64,000 nt of DNA from assembly GCF_013177315.1 (NCBI RefSeq), contig NZ_CP053661.1, positions 4,836,001 through 4,900,000 on the forward strand, written 5' to 3'. The position numbers and the translations under genes are program-made. Positions within the stretch are counted from its first letter, which is position 1, and each line of letters begins with the position of its first letter. The notes below the pieces were generated by a model. It did not search any database. It was not told where the DNA came from and saw only the letters and a program-made list of their open reading frames with translations. This document shows, in pieces, positions 15,351 through 24,864 of this stretch. This DNA is from Thermoleptolyngbya sichuanensis A183 (GTDB lineage Bacteria > Cyanobacteriota > Cyanobacteriia > Elainellales > Elainellaceae).

Positions 15351-17381
15351 ATGAAACGGTTTTTCTTCTCTCGTCGTTTAGCATGGATCATTCCCGTTGC
15401 AAGCCTGCTGGCAGGGGCTAGTTCTGCTGTACTAGTCAGCACTATTGAGCAATATACCCAGGCCGAAACGACCGATGGAAAACTATCCGCAGCAGAGCCT
15501 TCTTTTGCCCAAGACTCTGTGCCGGATGCCGAAACAGTCAACCCCAATGACGGAGCAGAAAATGCTCAAACCCTGAATTCTTCTGAGCAATCTGACCCCA
15601 CAAAAAGCGGATCGGACAACTCTTTTTTGCTGCCCAATGGTCGCCCAAGTTTGTCGCCGCTCCCTGCGCCAGCCGAAACCTGGGAATGTGAAGTAGCAGT
15701 GGTGGGCGGGTCGCTGGGTGGGGTGGCGGCCGCCTCTCATGCCATGCGGACGGGCGCGAAGACCTGCCTCATTGAGCTAACGCCGTGGATGGGCGGACAG
15801 ATCAGCTCCCAGGGGGTGTCTGCGGTAGACGAGTCCAGAAACATGCTGGAGCGGAATAACTTTTCGCCAAGCTGGCAGAGCTTCAAGGACTTTATCTTGC
15901 AGCAGCCCGTCACGCTGCCTGCCTGGACGGGTATCACTGCGCCCCTCACGGTCGCCCAGATTAATAGCTGCTGGGTTGGGCGGCTGTGTTTTCCGCCGCA
16001 GGTGGGGGCTGTGGTATCGCAGGAGTGGCTCAAGCGGGCGGCGCAATATTCCACAAGCAGCAAGTGGAGCGCGTTTACTGCCTTCAAGGGCGCAGAGTTT
16101 GACGAAACAGGACGGTTTATCACCGCGATTTATGCCGTGCGGCGATCGCCCCGGGAATCTGGCTATGTGCCCCAGGGCCGCCCGTCGGTGGAGCTAGCCA
16201 CTTGGTATGCCTGGGAAGAAGATGCCACCTTCCGCAAAACCCCGATCAAGCTCCAGCCACCGCCCGGAAAGCGGATGATCGTGATTGACGCAACGGATAC
16301 GGGCGAAGTGGTGGGCTGGGCCAAGGTGCCGCTACGCATTGGTTCCGACTCGCGCAACACCACGGGGGAAACCAACGCCGCCGATTTCGACAATCCAGAA
16401 TGCACCCAGGCGTTTACCTTCCCCTTTGCAATGGGCATCCGCGCCGATGGCGGCCAGAGCATCAAGACCCTGGAATACGTCCAGTCGTTTTATCCTCGCG
16501 CCGAGCATATGCGGGTCTACACGCTAGAAGGCGTGCCGATGTTTCACGGGCGCAGCTTTTTTAACTATCGGCGGATCGTCAGCCTGAATCGCAGCGACCC
16601 CTTCTTTGGCAGCCCCGTCCTCAACGACATTACGCTGGTCAACTGGACGCAGGGCAACGACTGGAACTGGATGAATCCGCCGCTAATCCTGACACCCGAA
16701 AAGCTCATGCAAACCGGGCAGTATCAAAACTGGATGGGCGGCGTGTCGCTGCGGTCTATGCGCCATGCAGAAAATCACGCGCTGATGTTTGCCCATTGGC
16801 TCCTGGAGCAGCCGCCCGATCCAGCGCTGCCGTTGGCCTACCTAGCGGGGGCCGATTCCCCTATGGGGACGGTTTCTGGGCTAAGCATGTTGCCCTACAT
16901 CCGCGAGGGGCGGCGAATCCTGGGGCGATCGGCCTACGGACAGACGGAGTTTATGCTGCGCGAGGCTGACCTGCGGGAAGACATGGAAGGACGAGACTTT
17001 CGGGCAACTGCGGTAGGTGTGACCCATTACGATATTGACATTCACGGCTGTCGCTATCGCAACTGGGAGCCGACGGGCGAGGCAGTTAAAGCTTCGGTGA
17101 AAGAATATTACATTCGCCCCGTGCAGATTCCCCTCGAAAGCCTGATTCCGCAGGGCGTGGAGAATCTGCTGGTGGGCGGAAAGGCGATCGCCGCCACGCA
17201 CATCGCCACGGCCATGACCCGTGTTCACCACGGCGAATGGACCATTGGCTCGGCGGCGGGGGTGACGGCCGGCTGGCTGGTCGATCAACCCGATTTGCAG
17301 CCTGCCCAGATCGTCCCTCAAGGAAAAATGCCGCAACTGCAACAGTACATGATTGAGCAAGGCCTGCGGCTGGATTGGTAG
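15351..17381 (+). CDS. Secreted or lumenal FAD-dependent oxidoreductase
   Basis: 676 aa. MKRFFFSRRLAWIIPVASLL is a signal peptide or anchor with an RR pair near the N-terminus. A Ser/Asp-rich linker follows to residue about 110, then CEVAVVGGSLGGVAAASHA, the dinucleotide-binding loop, CLIELTPWMGGQISSQGVSA, and the C-terminal NLLVGGKAIAATHIATA and GEWTIGSAAGVTAGWL typical of FAD-dependent oxidoreductases of the PF12831 type (often labelled xanthan lyase-like). Substrate is unknown. It is alone on its strand. Confidence 0.8.
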   Translation: MKRFFFSRRLAWIIPVASLLAGASSAVLVSTIEQYTQAETTDGKLSAAEPSFAQDSVPDAETVNPNDGAENAQTLNSSEQSDPTKSGSDNSFLLPNGRPSLSPLPAPAETWECEVAVVGGSLGGVAAASHAMRTGAKTCLIELTPWMGGQISSQGVSAVDESRNMLERNNFSPSWQSFKDFILQQPVTLPAWTGITAPLTVAQINSCWVGRLCFPPQVGAVVSQEWLKRAAQYSTSSKWSAFTAFKGAEFDETGRFITAIYAVRRSPRESGYVPQGRPSVELATWYAWEEDATFRKTPIKLQPPPGKRMIVIDATDTGEVVGWAKVPLRIGSDSRNTTGETNAADFDNPECTQAFTFPFAMGIRADGGQSIKTLEYVQSFYPRAEHMRVYTLEGVPMFHGRSFFNYRRIVSLNRSDPFFGSPVLNDITLVNWTQGNDWNWMNPPLILTPEKLMQTGQYQNWMGGVSLRSMRHAENHALMFAHWLLEQPPDPALPLAYLAGADSPMGTVSGLSMLPYIREGRRILGRSAYGQTEFMLREADLREDMEGRDFRATAVGVTHYDIDIHGCRYRNWEPTGEAVKASVKEYYIRPVQIPLESLIPQGVENLLVGGKAIAATHIATAMTRVHHGEWTIGSAAGVTAGWLVDQPDLQPAQIVPQGKMPQLQQYMIEQGLRLDW

Positions 17382-17436
17382 ACGCAGTGATCTAGGGGAG
17401 CAGCGATCCAGGGAAGCAGCTAGGGATTGGGAGCGG

Positions 17437-18009
17437 CTAGGGGTTGACCGATTCCATCTGCCAGCCGTCGCTGGTTTCAAAATAGCGATCGCGGCTTTGG
17501 GGGTCGCCCCGCAGTTGCAGGTGATCCACTTCGGCAGGAGCCAGCAGCAGCAGGCAAAAGGTCGGCAGCGGCACGGTGGGGTCAGGCGGTGGCGGCGAAA
17601 ACTCGGCCACGGGGCGGCGTGGTTGGGCGGGATGGGGCCAGGCAAATTGCAGGCGGGCTGCATCCGAGAGAGCCTGCCACTGCTGCTGGCGGGCGTGTTG
17701 CAAACCTTCATCAGGATGGATTTCATCGATCAGCGTTAGCCGTCCCAGCAGGCGAAATTGTTCGCGGCTTTTGGGAAAATACCAGCAGACCTCCCCCCAG
17801 GGCTGGTGAGCGATTTGCTCTGGTTTGGCGCTGCGTGTGTCGGTGATGAACTTGAGCTGATTGGTGGGGTCTAGAAATCCGCGAAAGACCACCGTGCGAT
17901 TGGCGGGGCGACCGTCTGGCCGCACCGTGGCAAGCTGCACATAGCGGGCATAGACGAGCGAACGATTGAGATGCAGAGCGCGGGAAAGGGGCGATCGCCA
18001 AGGAGCCAT
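17437..18009 (-). CDS. PPOX-type FMN-dependent flavoprotein (Npun_F5749-like)
   Basis: 190 aa with a PNPOx-like split barrel: YVQLATVRPDGRPANRTVVF, FLDPTNQLKFITDTRSAK and EVCWYFPKSREQFRLLGRL are the FMN-binding strands, and the C-terminus DHLQLRGDPQSRDRYFET is typical of the pyridoxamine 5'-phosphate oxidase-like families of cyanobacteria. True PdxH activity is not implied. It converges on the FAD oxidoreductase gene with a 55-bp gap. Confidence 0.85.
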   Translation of the reverse strand: MAPWRSPLSRALHLNRSLVYARYVQLATVRPDGRPANRTVVFRGFLDPTNQLKFITDTRSAKPEQIAHQPWGEVCWYFPKSREQFRLLGRLTLIDEIHPDEGLQHARQQQWQALSDAARLQFAWPHPAQPRRPVAEFSPPPPDPTVPLPTFCLLLLAPAEVDHLQLRGDPQSRDRYFETSDGWQMESVNP

Positions 18010-18102
18010 TAGGTTTAAGGTTCAAGAACGCGATGGAGGGATAGCGCACCTAGCCTAGCTTAGCCCTCCAACACCCCAACCTTCTCCTACTGCCCTCAAA
18101 CC

Positions 18103-18621
18103 CTACTCCCGAATCGTCAGCGTGTAGTTAAACTGTTCCCCAGAAACATTGGAGCCGACCCACACGCGATAAGTGCCACCAGCCCAATCTGTTCCCGACA
18201 GCGTGGCATTTGGGGCGCGATTGTTGCCGCTGGCGCAGCGGACAACGTTGCCGGGCCCCTGCACAACCAGCGTAGAAACGGCGCGGTTGCTATTGACTTG
18301 CAGCGTCAGAGCAGAAAAGTTGCCTTGGAGCGTAATCAGGTGATCCGGAGTAGATGACCCAAAGCCAAGGCAGAGGTTGCCGTCTTTATCGCGGTTGGCG
18401 ACGATGCCTGGAAGGGAACTGCTGCCGCCTGTCCGTCCGCGCAGAGTCCCTGCATCTGCGCTAAAGCCAGGAGCCAAGGTCGCAGAGCCAAAGTTTGCGG
18501 TCTGGGCAAACGCCCCCACGCCCGTCAGCAGCGCTACACCCAGAACCAACAGCCCAATCCATCGGGGCGATCGCCCGCCAATCGGGAGTTTCAAGCTAGA
18601 AAATCGGAGTTTCGTCACCAT
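18103..18621 (-). CDS. Secreted conserved hypothetical protein
   Basis: 172 aa. A signal peptide (WIGLLVLGVALLTGVGAFAQ) is followed by a beta-rich domain with LCLGFGSSTPDHLITLQGNF, LVVQGPGNVVRCASGNNRAP and WAGGTYRVWVGSNVSGEQFN. Two Cys could form a disulfide. The layout resembles small periplasmic domains of cyanobacteria; I cannot assign a function. Confidence 0.7.
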   Translation of the reverse strand: MVTKLRFSSLKLPIGGRSPRWIGLLVLGVALLTGVGAFAQTANFGSATLAPGFSADAGTLRGRTGGSSSLPGIVANRDKDGNLCLGFGSSTPDHLITLQGNFSALTLQVNSNRAVSTLVVQGPGNVVRCASGNNRAPNATLSGTDWAGGTYRVWVGSNVSGEQFNYTLTIRE

Positions 18622-18708
18622 GGCCGGATCTCAGAAGCTAGGGTCTAGTAGGGTCTAGCAGTATAGACGGACACAAAGCGGATGGGTTCCCGATTCATTC
18701 CCAAATTT

Positions 18709-18790
18709 GATTGACAGCGATTGACAGCTATTGATGATTGACAGCTTGATTGACAGCGATTGACGGCTATTCACAGCTATTCATAGCTAT
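18709..18790. repeat. Degenerate tandem repeat GATTGACAGC/TATTCACAGC
   Basis: About eight imperfect 10-14-bp units (TTGATTGACAGCGATTGACA and relatives) sit directly downstream of the DICT kinase gene and reach its stop codon. They have no coding potential of their own. Confidence 0.75.
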
Positions 18791-20418
18791 CGATAAACCG
18801 GAAGCAACACATTGAAAGTAGACCCTTCACCGGGCTTACTTTTCACAGAGATCGAGCCGCCGCACTTGAGCAAAAGCTGCTGCACAATAGACAGACCCAG
18901 CCCTGCACCGCCAGAGTCCTCGCCGCTGCCCGCCTGCCGCACCCGATAAAAGCGGTCAAAGATTTTGGGAATGTCGGCGGCAGCAATGCCAATGCCCGTA
19001 TCGCGCACTTCAATTTGCACATAGTCGCCTTGCAGCTTTGCCAACACCCACACTCGGCCACCCTTTGGGGTAAATTTGATCCCGTTGTGCAGCAGGTTAA
19101 TCAAAATTTGCCGCAGCCAGGGAACCGTACAGGACACAGCAGGCAGATCCTGCGGAACCGTGTAAGCCAGCAAAATGCCCTTTTCCTGGGCGAGGGGCTG
19201 GTAGGTGCTGACGATGCCCGGAACTACATCCGACAGGCGCAGCGGCTGCGTCACCGCTGTATCGTCCATATTTTCCAGTTGCACCAGCTCTAGCACGCTG
19301 GTAATTAGCGAACTCTGACGATCGCACTCGTGGGTCAGCATGTCCATATAGCGCTGGCGCTGCGGCGGCTTCAGGCTGGGGGAATTGAGCAAGCTCAGCG
19401 CAGTTTTCATCGTGGCCAGCGGCGTTCGCAGTTCTTGCCCGACGGTTTTCAAAAACTCGTCCTTCAGGCGAATCGCGTTTTGCAGTTCCTCATTCTCCAT
19501 TTGCAGCCCGGTGGCGATTTCTGCCTGTCGCCGATAAATCGCGGTGCTGTGCCACATTTCTTCTTGAATTTGCAGTTGCTTGGCCAGCAGTTGCCCAACA
19601 ATTCGGGTATTCGGCGTAATGTTAGCAGCCGTTAGCACCCACTCCTCCCAGTGCTTCACCAGGGACTCCAAATCAGCCCGAACCGCCTCAGGAGCCTCGG
19701 CAGGGGCGATCGCCTGATGAATGCCCTCTAGCACCCGGCAAATCGTGTCCGATTCAAACGTATAAATCGCCAGCAGCGGATGTCGCCGCTCTATGTCTTC
19801 ATCAGAGTTGGGGGATAACTCTTCGAGCCAGAGCGGCCGCTCCGGCGGGCTACTATCTGGCTTGGACGGGCGCACCGAGCGCGGCCGATGGGCCAGAATC
19901 AGTCCGCAAAACTCCTCCGTCATCACTAGCAGCAGATACTCCCGCTTAAACTGGCTCTCGGTTCCCAGCGGCAGAACAACGCGCTGAGACTGGGCCGCCA
20001 CATTCAGCGAGGTCGGTTGCGGCTGATGCGTCAAAACTGGAGAATCCGCAGCGGGGCTGTCTACCAGGCCCGCCAGTTCGGCAGCCGTCAGATCAGACAC
20101 CTGATCCAGGTGCGACAGGTGCCCAGACGATGCTGGCGTTGCGGCCTCTGCCAAATCGCCCTGGCTATTGCCGAGGGTATAGAGCGTATAGGGCGCGGTC
20201 GCCGCCGTGCAATAGCGAGTAATTTCCGACTCCCAGGTGTCGCCCTTGGGAAACTTGAGCCAGAGCGTCGCGGGCAAATGTTCTTCGATCAGCAGATCGA
20301 GAATGGCCGTCAGCATCGACTTGAACGTCGTGGGGCTAACCTGGAGCGGATGCAGAGGACGCTCAGAACTGAGGGCTAGTTCATAGAGCGAGGCTTCGGA
20401 GGAGCGTGGCGATTTCAT
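18787..20418 (-). CDS. DICT-domain sensor histidine kinase lacking the canonical His
   Basis: 543 aa. Residues about 15-180 form a DICT sensory domain (YELALSSERPLHPL ... LLLVMTEEFCGLILAHRPRS). A helical region follows, then a HisKA-like dimerisation domain and HATPase: NLLHNGIKFTPKGG (N box), VRDTGIGIAAADIPKIFDRF (G1/F) and GGAGLGLSIVQQLL (G2). In the H box the sequence is FLKTVGQELRTPLATM: the phospho-acceptor His is Gln328 (codon CAA, 19435-19437). The ATP site looks intact. It could be a phosphatase, a pseudokinase partner or use another residue. It has no linked response regulator. Confidence 0.85.
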   Translation of the reverse strand: MKSPRSSEASLYELALSSERPLHPLQVSPTTFKSMLTAILDLLIEEHLPATLWLKFPKGDTWESEITRYCTAATAPYTLYTLGNSQGDLAEAATPASSGHLSHLDQVSDLTAAELAGLVDSPAADSPVLTHQPQPTSLNVAAQSQRVVLPLGTESQFKREYLLLVMTEEFCGLILAHRPRSVRPSKPDSSPPERPLWLEELSPNSDEDIERRHPLLAIYTFESDTICRVLEGIHQAIAPAEAPEAVRADLESLVKHWEEWVLTAANITPNTRIVGQLLAKQLQIQEEMWHSTAIYRRQAEIATGLQMENEELQNAIRLKDEFLKTVGQELRTPLATMKTALSLLNSPSLKPPQRQRYMDMLTHECDRQSSLITSVLELVQLENMDDTAVTQPLRLSDVVPGIVSTYQPLAQEKGILLAYTVPQDLPAVSCTVPWLRQILINLLHNGIKFTPKGGRVWVLAKLQGDYVQIEVRDTGIGIAAADIPKIFDRFYRVRQAGSGEDSGGAGLGLSIVQQLLLKCGGSISVKSKPGEGSTFNVLLPVYR

Positions 20419-20559
20419 GGGGGTGAAATTCTATGGGGTAAGCACTAGATGCATTGGAGCATCTCCAACCAGATCGGAGTCGTCTCCAAGCAGAGCGGAG
20501 CAGCAGCGCCCCACAGTCTAAATTCCCTGACGTTGAACTAGTCAATCGCGAATAAGTCA

Positions 20560-20652
20560 TAGGACGTACGCACTTGCGATTAAACGTTTTGGGTTTTGGA
20601 TGATTTCTCGCGGGCTGCGCCCGCGAGAAATCATCCAACTGCGTAAGTCCTA
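20560..20652 (+). repeat. MITE family copy 3 (93 bp)
   Basis: Ends TAGGACGTACGCA and TGCGTAAGTCCTA; stem GATGATTTCTCGCGGGC with GCCCGCGAGAAATCATC. Flanked by a perfect 5-bp direct repeat AGTCA. Confidence 0.92.
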
Positions 20653-20812
20653 AGTCAATGGCTCTGGCTAATTTCCAGTTTATTAAAGAAAAGGCTGATG
20701 ATCAGGAGTATGGGGGTTAGAACATGGCTTGGCGACCCTCTTGCGTTAGATTTTTGGGGCTAATTTAGGCTAGATTTTTTGGGCTGAATTTTTCGGGCTG
20801 AATTTTTCAGGG

Positions 20813-22315
20813 CTAGGCAGGATTGAGCGAAAGCCGCTCCATCAGGGCTACACGAGCCTGTTCGCGGTCGTCAAAGTGAACTTTTTCTGTGCCAAGAATC
20901 TGGTAATCCTCATGACCCTTGCCTGCAATTAGCACGCCGTCACCGGGCTGCGCCTCCAGAATGGCTTTGCGGATGGCGGCAGCGCGATCGCCCATCACCG
21001 TTGGACTCACGCTGGCCGGAATGCCCGCCACCACATCTTGCAAGATCCGCTCTGGGTCTTCGGTGCGGGGATTGTCCGAGGTGACCACGACCCAATCCGC
21101 CAGCTCAGCGGCGATCGCCCCCATTTTGGGCCGCTTGGTGCGATCACGATCGCCGCCGCAGCCAAACACGCAGATCATCCGCCCCTGGATAAACGGACGC
21201 GACGCTTTCAGCAAGTTCTCCAAACTGTCCGGAGTGTGGGCATAGTCCACAATCACGCTGATATCCTGCGAGGGGGACACCTGCACCTGCTCGACGCGGC
21301 CGGGCACACCGGGGAAAGTGGAAAGGGACTGGGCGATCGCCTCTAAATCCAGACCCAGATGCAGCCCCGCACCCACCGCCGCCAGCAAATTTGCCAGGTT
21401 AAACTGGCCCACCAGCGGCGAGGCAAACGGCACGTCGCCCAGCGGCGTATGCAGCAAGCCCCGCACGCCCGCAGGCTCATACACCAGATCGCTCGTCCAC
21501 AGATCTGAACTAGAATCTTGCGTGCTATAGGTCCAAACCGACTGACCCGCCAGCCCTGCCGCCAGCCGCTTCCCGTAGGGGTCGTCCAGATTCACCACGG
21601 CCCGCCCTTGCAGATAGCCGGGGCTAAACAGCAGCGCCTTGCTGGAGAAATAGTCCTCCATATCTTTGTGATAGTCGAGGTGATCCTGCGTCAGGTTGGT
21701 AAACACTGCCACCTCAAAGGGACACTCCAGCACGCGCCCCTGGGCCAGCGCGTGGGAACTGACTTCCATCACGGCATATTCCGACCCCGCCGCCCTTGCC
21801 GCCGCCAGTTGTCCCTGAAGTTCCAGCGCAAAGGGCGTGGTGTGCAGCGCCGTCTGCTGATGCCCCCGCCAGCGGGTGTAAAGCGTACCCAACAGCGCTA
21901 CGGGCAACTGCGCCTGCGCCAGAAAATGCTCGATCAGGTGGGTGGTGGTGGTTTTGCCGTTGGTGCCCGTCACGCCGATCAGCTTCATCGCCTGAGCCGG
22001 GTAGCCGTAGAACGCCGCCGCCAGCCGCGCCGATGCCCGCGCCACGTTCGCCACGGGAATGATGCAGTCGTCGGCGGTGGGCGGTTTTTTCTGCACAGCG
22101 TTTTCGGACACCACAGCGGCGATCGCCCCTGCCGCCAGCGCACTCTGCCAAAATTCGCCCCCGTCCACCCGCGTCCCCGGCATCCCAATGAACAGATCAC
22201 CAGGCTTGCAGGCGTGAGAATTCGTCGCCAGCCCTGTTACCTCAGCGTTCAGCGCCCCATGTTCCGGCAGTTGCAGGCTTTCCGGCAGCGCCCGCAGCAG
22301 TTCCACCAACTTCAT
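20813..22315 (-). CDS. murE: UDP-N-acetylmuramoyl-L-alanyl-D-glutamate--2,6-diaminopimelate ligase
   Basis: 500 aa. TGLATNSHACKPGDLFIGMPG opens the uracil-binding domain, LIGVTGTNGKTTTTHLIEHF is the ATP loop, MEVSSHALAQGR and VFTNLTQDHLDYH follow, IVDYAHTPDSLENLL is the Mur-ligase hinge signature, and DNPRTEDP is the meso-diaminopimelate-recognition motif. It adds meso-DAP to the peptidoglycan stem peptide in the cytoplasm. GGAGG 9 nt upstream of the ATG at 22315 supports this start rather than the open frame to 22339. It stands alone. Confidence 0.96.
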   Translation of the reverse strand: MKLVELLRALPESLQLPEHGALNAEVTGLATNSHACKPGDLFIGMPGTRVDGGEFWQSALAAGAIAAVVSENAVQKKPPTADDCIIPVANVARASARLAAAFYGYPAQAMKLIGVTGTNGKTTTTHLIEHFLAQAQLPVALLGTLYTRWRGHQQTALHTTPFALELQGQLAAARAAGSEYAVMEVSSHALAQGRVLECPFEVAVFTNLTQDHLDYHKDMEDYFSSKALLFSPGYLQGRAVVNLDDPYGKRLAAGLAGQSVWTYSTQDSSSDLWTSDLVYEPAGVRGLLHTPLGDVPFASPLVGQFNLANLLAAVGAGLHLGLDLEAIAQSLSTFPGVPGRVEQVQVSPSQDISVIVDYAHTPDSLENLLKASRPFIQGRMICVFGCGGDRDRTKRPKMGAIAAELADWVVVTSDNPRTEDPERILQDVVAGIPASVSPTVMGDRAAAIRKAILEAQPGDGVLIAGKGHEDYQILGTEKVHFDDREQARVALMERLSLNPA

Positions 22316-22639
22316 TCCGCCAAGCCTCCCAAACAGCACATTTGCGATTTCGCATCTCGATTTCTGCTTATTTGAAAGTGTAAAGGGTGATCACACCTGC
22401 GGAACGCTTTTTATCAGGTTAGACCAGGGCAGACCACATGAGCAGGCTAAATTATGAAGTCTTTGCGGGTGTGAACAGACTTTTTCAAAATTGGATGGCA
22501 GATTGATGGAATGCAGGCAGGATTGCAAAGTCGCAAAACCAGCCTGTAAACCGGCCTATAAACAAGCTTGTGGGCCAACATTAGCCAGTTTGTGAATCAG
22601 TTTTGAAAATCACCTAGATAAGTAGACAAGCATTCGCGG
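22316..22639. other. Divergent intergenic region murE/pxcA
   Basis: No gene seen in 324 bp; it should hold promoters for both neighbours. Imperfect CCTGTAAACCGGCCTATAAA-like words occur near 22540. Confidence 0.4.
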
Positions 22640-24229
22640 ATGAGTAATGACAAGCAATGGTGGGCTGCGGGAGCCAATCAGATCAACCGCTGGCTGGTGC
22701 AAAACCAACTGCGATCGCTCGATGAGGCCTATCGCGGCGCGCTGCAAATTCAGGAGCTAGAACGTCAATACTTTGGGGGCGATCGCATCGCTTTTCGCGC
22801 CGACCTCAGCAAGACGGTGTTTGATTACGTCAAAACAAAGCGCGATCGCCAACTGCTGCGCGTGCGGGCAAACCTTACCCGATTTCGCCTGAGCAGCTTT
22901 TTGCAAAATACCGATGTCACCCCCGAATCTGCTGTACCGACTGCTCAGGAACAGCAAATTTTGGAAAAACTGGGCTTTATCGAGCGAGTTATCGGCAAAT
23001 ATCGCGATTTGGACAACATGCTTGATCAAATAGCGGCAGAAGCGGGGGATGAAACAATGGCTGATACGACTATTGCCGCTCCAGAACCCGGCAAGCTGAC
23101 CAAAGATTTGCGAACTAGCCGCGGTAAAGTCTCTGGGTCCAAACCGCTGCCGCCTATGCACTCTGGCGAAACAGACAGTTCTGACTCAATCCTGAATCGG
23201 CTGTCTTCTATCGGTAAGGAATTGAGCAAAGAACTAAGCCCACCCTCGGAGCAGGAAATTGTCACCGAACTGCGCCTGCGCCGCAAGCAAAACCGTATCG
23301 CCCTGCGCTGGCTAGCGGTGTTGTTGCTGCTACCCCTGCTGACGCAGGTACTAACCAAAAATTTGATATTTGAACCACTGCTAGGTAGTTACAGCGATCG
23401 CCATCCCTCTGCCGTCGAACTCAGCACAGAAATCGAAGAAGAATTTCTCGCTAAATTTAGTGAATATCGAGAAGCCCTAGAAATTCGGCACTTGCTGAAA
23501 AACTATCAGCCACCTGTCGCAGAACAATCGCAGGCTCCTTTTTGGCAACGCAACCGCTCCTTTTTCAACCAAGCGATTGAAGATAAAACCCTAATGCGCT
23601 CCTCTGCTGATGTGTTGACCGTTGCCTCTAGACGGCCACCGACCGAGCCTGCCCACCAGCTCGATGGGCGATCGCCCGGCATAGCTCCAGGGATGGCCCA
23701 CGGCAGCCCATCGCGTGGCATCATCGTGACAACTGACCTGCCCAACTTGCCCGAACTCCGCACCGATCTCGAGGAGGAAGCTCGTGAATATCAACAGGCG
23801 CTGCAAGAAAAAGCCGTCGAGCTATGGCGCGAAGCCCGCGAAAAGCAGCTTGACGGCCTCAAAAACGTGCTGGCCGACCTAACCTCGATTTTGGTGCTAA
23901 TGGGGTTGGTCTACTTTGGGCGCGATCGCCTCCGGCTATTGGGCAACTTTACCAACCGCACCTTCCTCACCCTCAGCGACCCCGCGAAAGTGTTCCTGTT
24001 TATCCTGGTAACGGATATTTTCGTCGGGTTCCACTCTGCCGAGGGCTGGGAAGTCATCCTCGAAGGCGTGTTTCATCACTTTGGCCTGCCCGAAAGCAAG
24101 GTCTTTATCAACGGCTTTATCGCCACAGTGCCCGTGTTTATTGATTCCTGCATCAAGTTCTGGATTTTCTCCTACCTGACGCGCTACTCGCCCTCGGCTT
24201 CGGCAATCTACGAGCGGATGAACACGTAG
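22640..24229 (+). CDS. pxcA: Proton extrusion protein PxcA (CemA family)
   Basis: 529 aa. A long soluble N-terminal part (QLRSLDEAYRGALQIQELER) precedes the membrane domain: a first segment at WLAVLLLLPLLTQVLTKNLI, a low-complexity insert, and the conserved C-terminus LADLTSILVLMGLVYFGRDR, VFLFILVTDIFVGFHSAEGW and VFINGFIATVPVFIDSCIKF. This matches PxcA/CotA, the cyanobacterial counterpart of chloroplast CemA, needed for light-induced proton extrusion and thereby CO2/pH homeostasis, at the plasma membrane. The region around residues 330-370 is variable and carries a GCGATCGC site. Confidence 0.92.
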   Translation: MSNDKQWWAAGANQINRWLVQNQLRSLDEAYRGALQIQELERQYFGGDRIAFRADLSKTVFDYVKTKRDRQLLRVRANLTRFRLSSFLQNTDVTPESAVPTAQEQQILEKLGFIERVIGKYRDLDNMLDQIAAEAGDETMADTTIAAPEPGKLTKDLRTSRGKVSGSKPLPPMHSGETDSSDSILNRLSSIGKELSKELSPPSEQEIVTELRLRRKQNRIALRWLAVLLLLPLLTQVLTKNLIFEPLLGSYSDRHPSAVELSTEIEEEFLAKFSEYREALEIRHLLKNYQPPVAEQSQAPFWQRNRSFFNQAIEDKTLMRSSADVLTVASRRPPTEPAHQLDGRSPGIAPGMAHGSPSRGIIVTTDLPNLPELRTDLEEEAREYQQALQEKAVELWREAREKQLDGLKNVLADLTSILVLMGLVYFGRDRLRLLGNFTNRTFLTLSDPAKVFLFILVTDIFVGFHSAEGWEVILEGVFHHFGLPESKVFINGFIATVPVFIDSCIKFWIFSYLTRYSPSASAIYERMNT

Positions 24230-24238
24230 GGAAAAAAG

Positions 24239-24277
24239 GAAGAACGAAGAAGGAAGAGGTTTCGGTTTTCGTTCTTC
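24239..24277. terminator. Bidirectional GAAGAACGAA hairpin between convergent genes
   Basis: GAAGAACGAA (24239-24248) pairs with TTCGTTCTTC (24268-24277), with T-rich DNA on the right and A-rich DNA on the left. It sits between the convergent pxcA and ybaY-like genes and can end both. Confidence 0.7.
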
Positions 24278-24315
24278 GATTTTCGTTTTTCTTTTTTTCC
24301 CTTTTCCCTTTTCCC

Positions 24316-24864
24316 TCACCTTACTGGCTCTACCCGCACCTCGACCCGACTCGGATTGCCCCCGGTGATGACGGGATAGGTCTGGGGACTGGTCAGGGCG
24401 AGCGCCCCATCGATCAGAACGCGGGCGCGAACGGCGTAGCGGTGATTGTCCTGAATCAGCGCTGGATCGTAGAGAATTTCAAAATTCAGCGGCATCTGTC
24501 GCCCGTTGGTGCGAATCGTCTGCTCTGCTAGCACCACAGTAGACGCACTGGCCCGCGTCAGATCCAGCAGTTGCACGCTAAGAATGGCATTGGTTGGGAG
24601 GGCGCTGCGCTGGAGCGAGACGACCGCGCCGCTGACGGAGGCCTGGGCCTGGGGGTCGTCGGGGGGCAGTTCGGGCGGTAGATCGGGTGACGATTCCGAT
24701 GGCAATTCTGGTGTAGCATCCGGCGTAGTCTCTGGGGAAACCTCTGGAGCCGGGGTTTGGGCGATTCGCGAGGCGATCCCTGTGGGAATCGCCACTGTAC
24801 CAACCAGCAGGCCAAGCAGCAGAGAAACTAGAGACAATCCAACTTGCGGTGGCATCACAGGCAT
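24316..24864 (-). CDS. YbaY-like exported protein
   Basis: 182 aa from ATG 24864. A hydrophobic segment VGLSLVSLLLGLLVGTVAIP is followed by a Pro/Glu-rich low-complexity linker (PETTPDATPELPSESSPD) and a beta-sandwich domain: VSGAVVSLQRSALPTNAILS, VVLAEQTIRTNGRQMPLNFE and DNHRYAVRARVLIDGALALT. The latter match the YbaY/META-like lipoprotein domain. No lipobox Cys is evident, so it may be anchored rather than lipidated. The frame extends upstream to 25038 through a dispersed repeat and is not believed there. Confidence 0.75.
   Translation of the reverse strand: MPVMPPQVGLSLVSLLLGLLVGTVAIPTGIASRIAQTPAPEVSPETTPDATPELPSESSPDLPPELPPDDPQAQASVSGAVVSLQRSALPTNAILSVQLLDLTRASASTVVLAEQTIRTNGRQMPLNFEILYDPALIQDNHRYAVRARVLIDGALALTSPQTYPVITGGNPSRVEVRVEPVR

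Noticed and set aside
21518-22375. 285-codon plus-strand frame
   Set aside because: Antisense to murE, composition rich in His, Arg and Gln, no domain.
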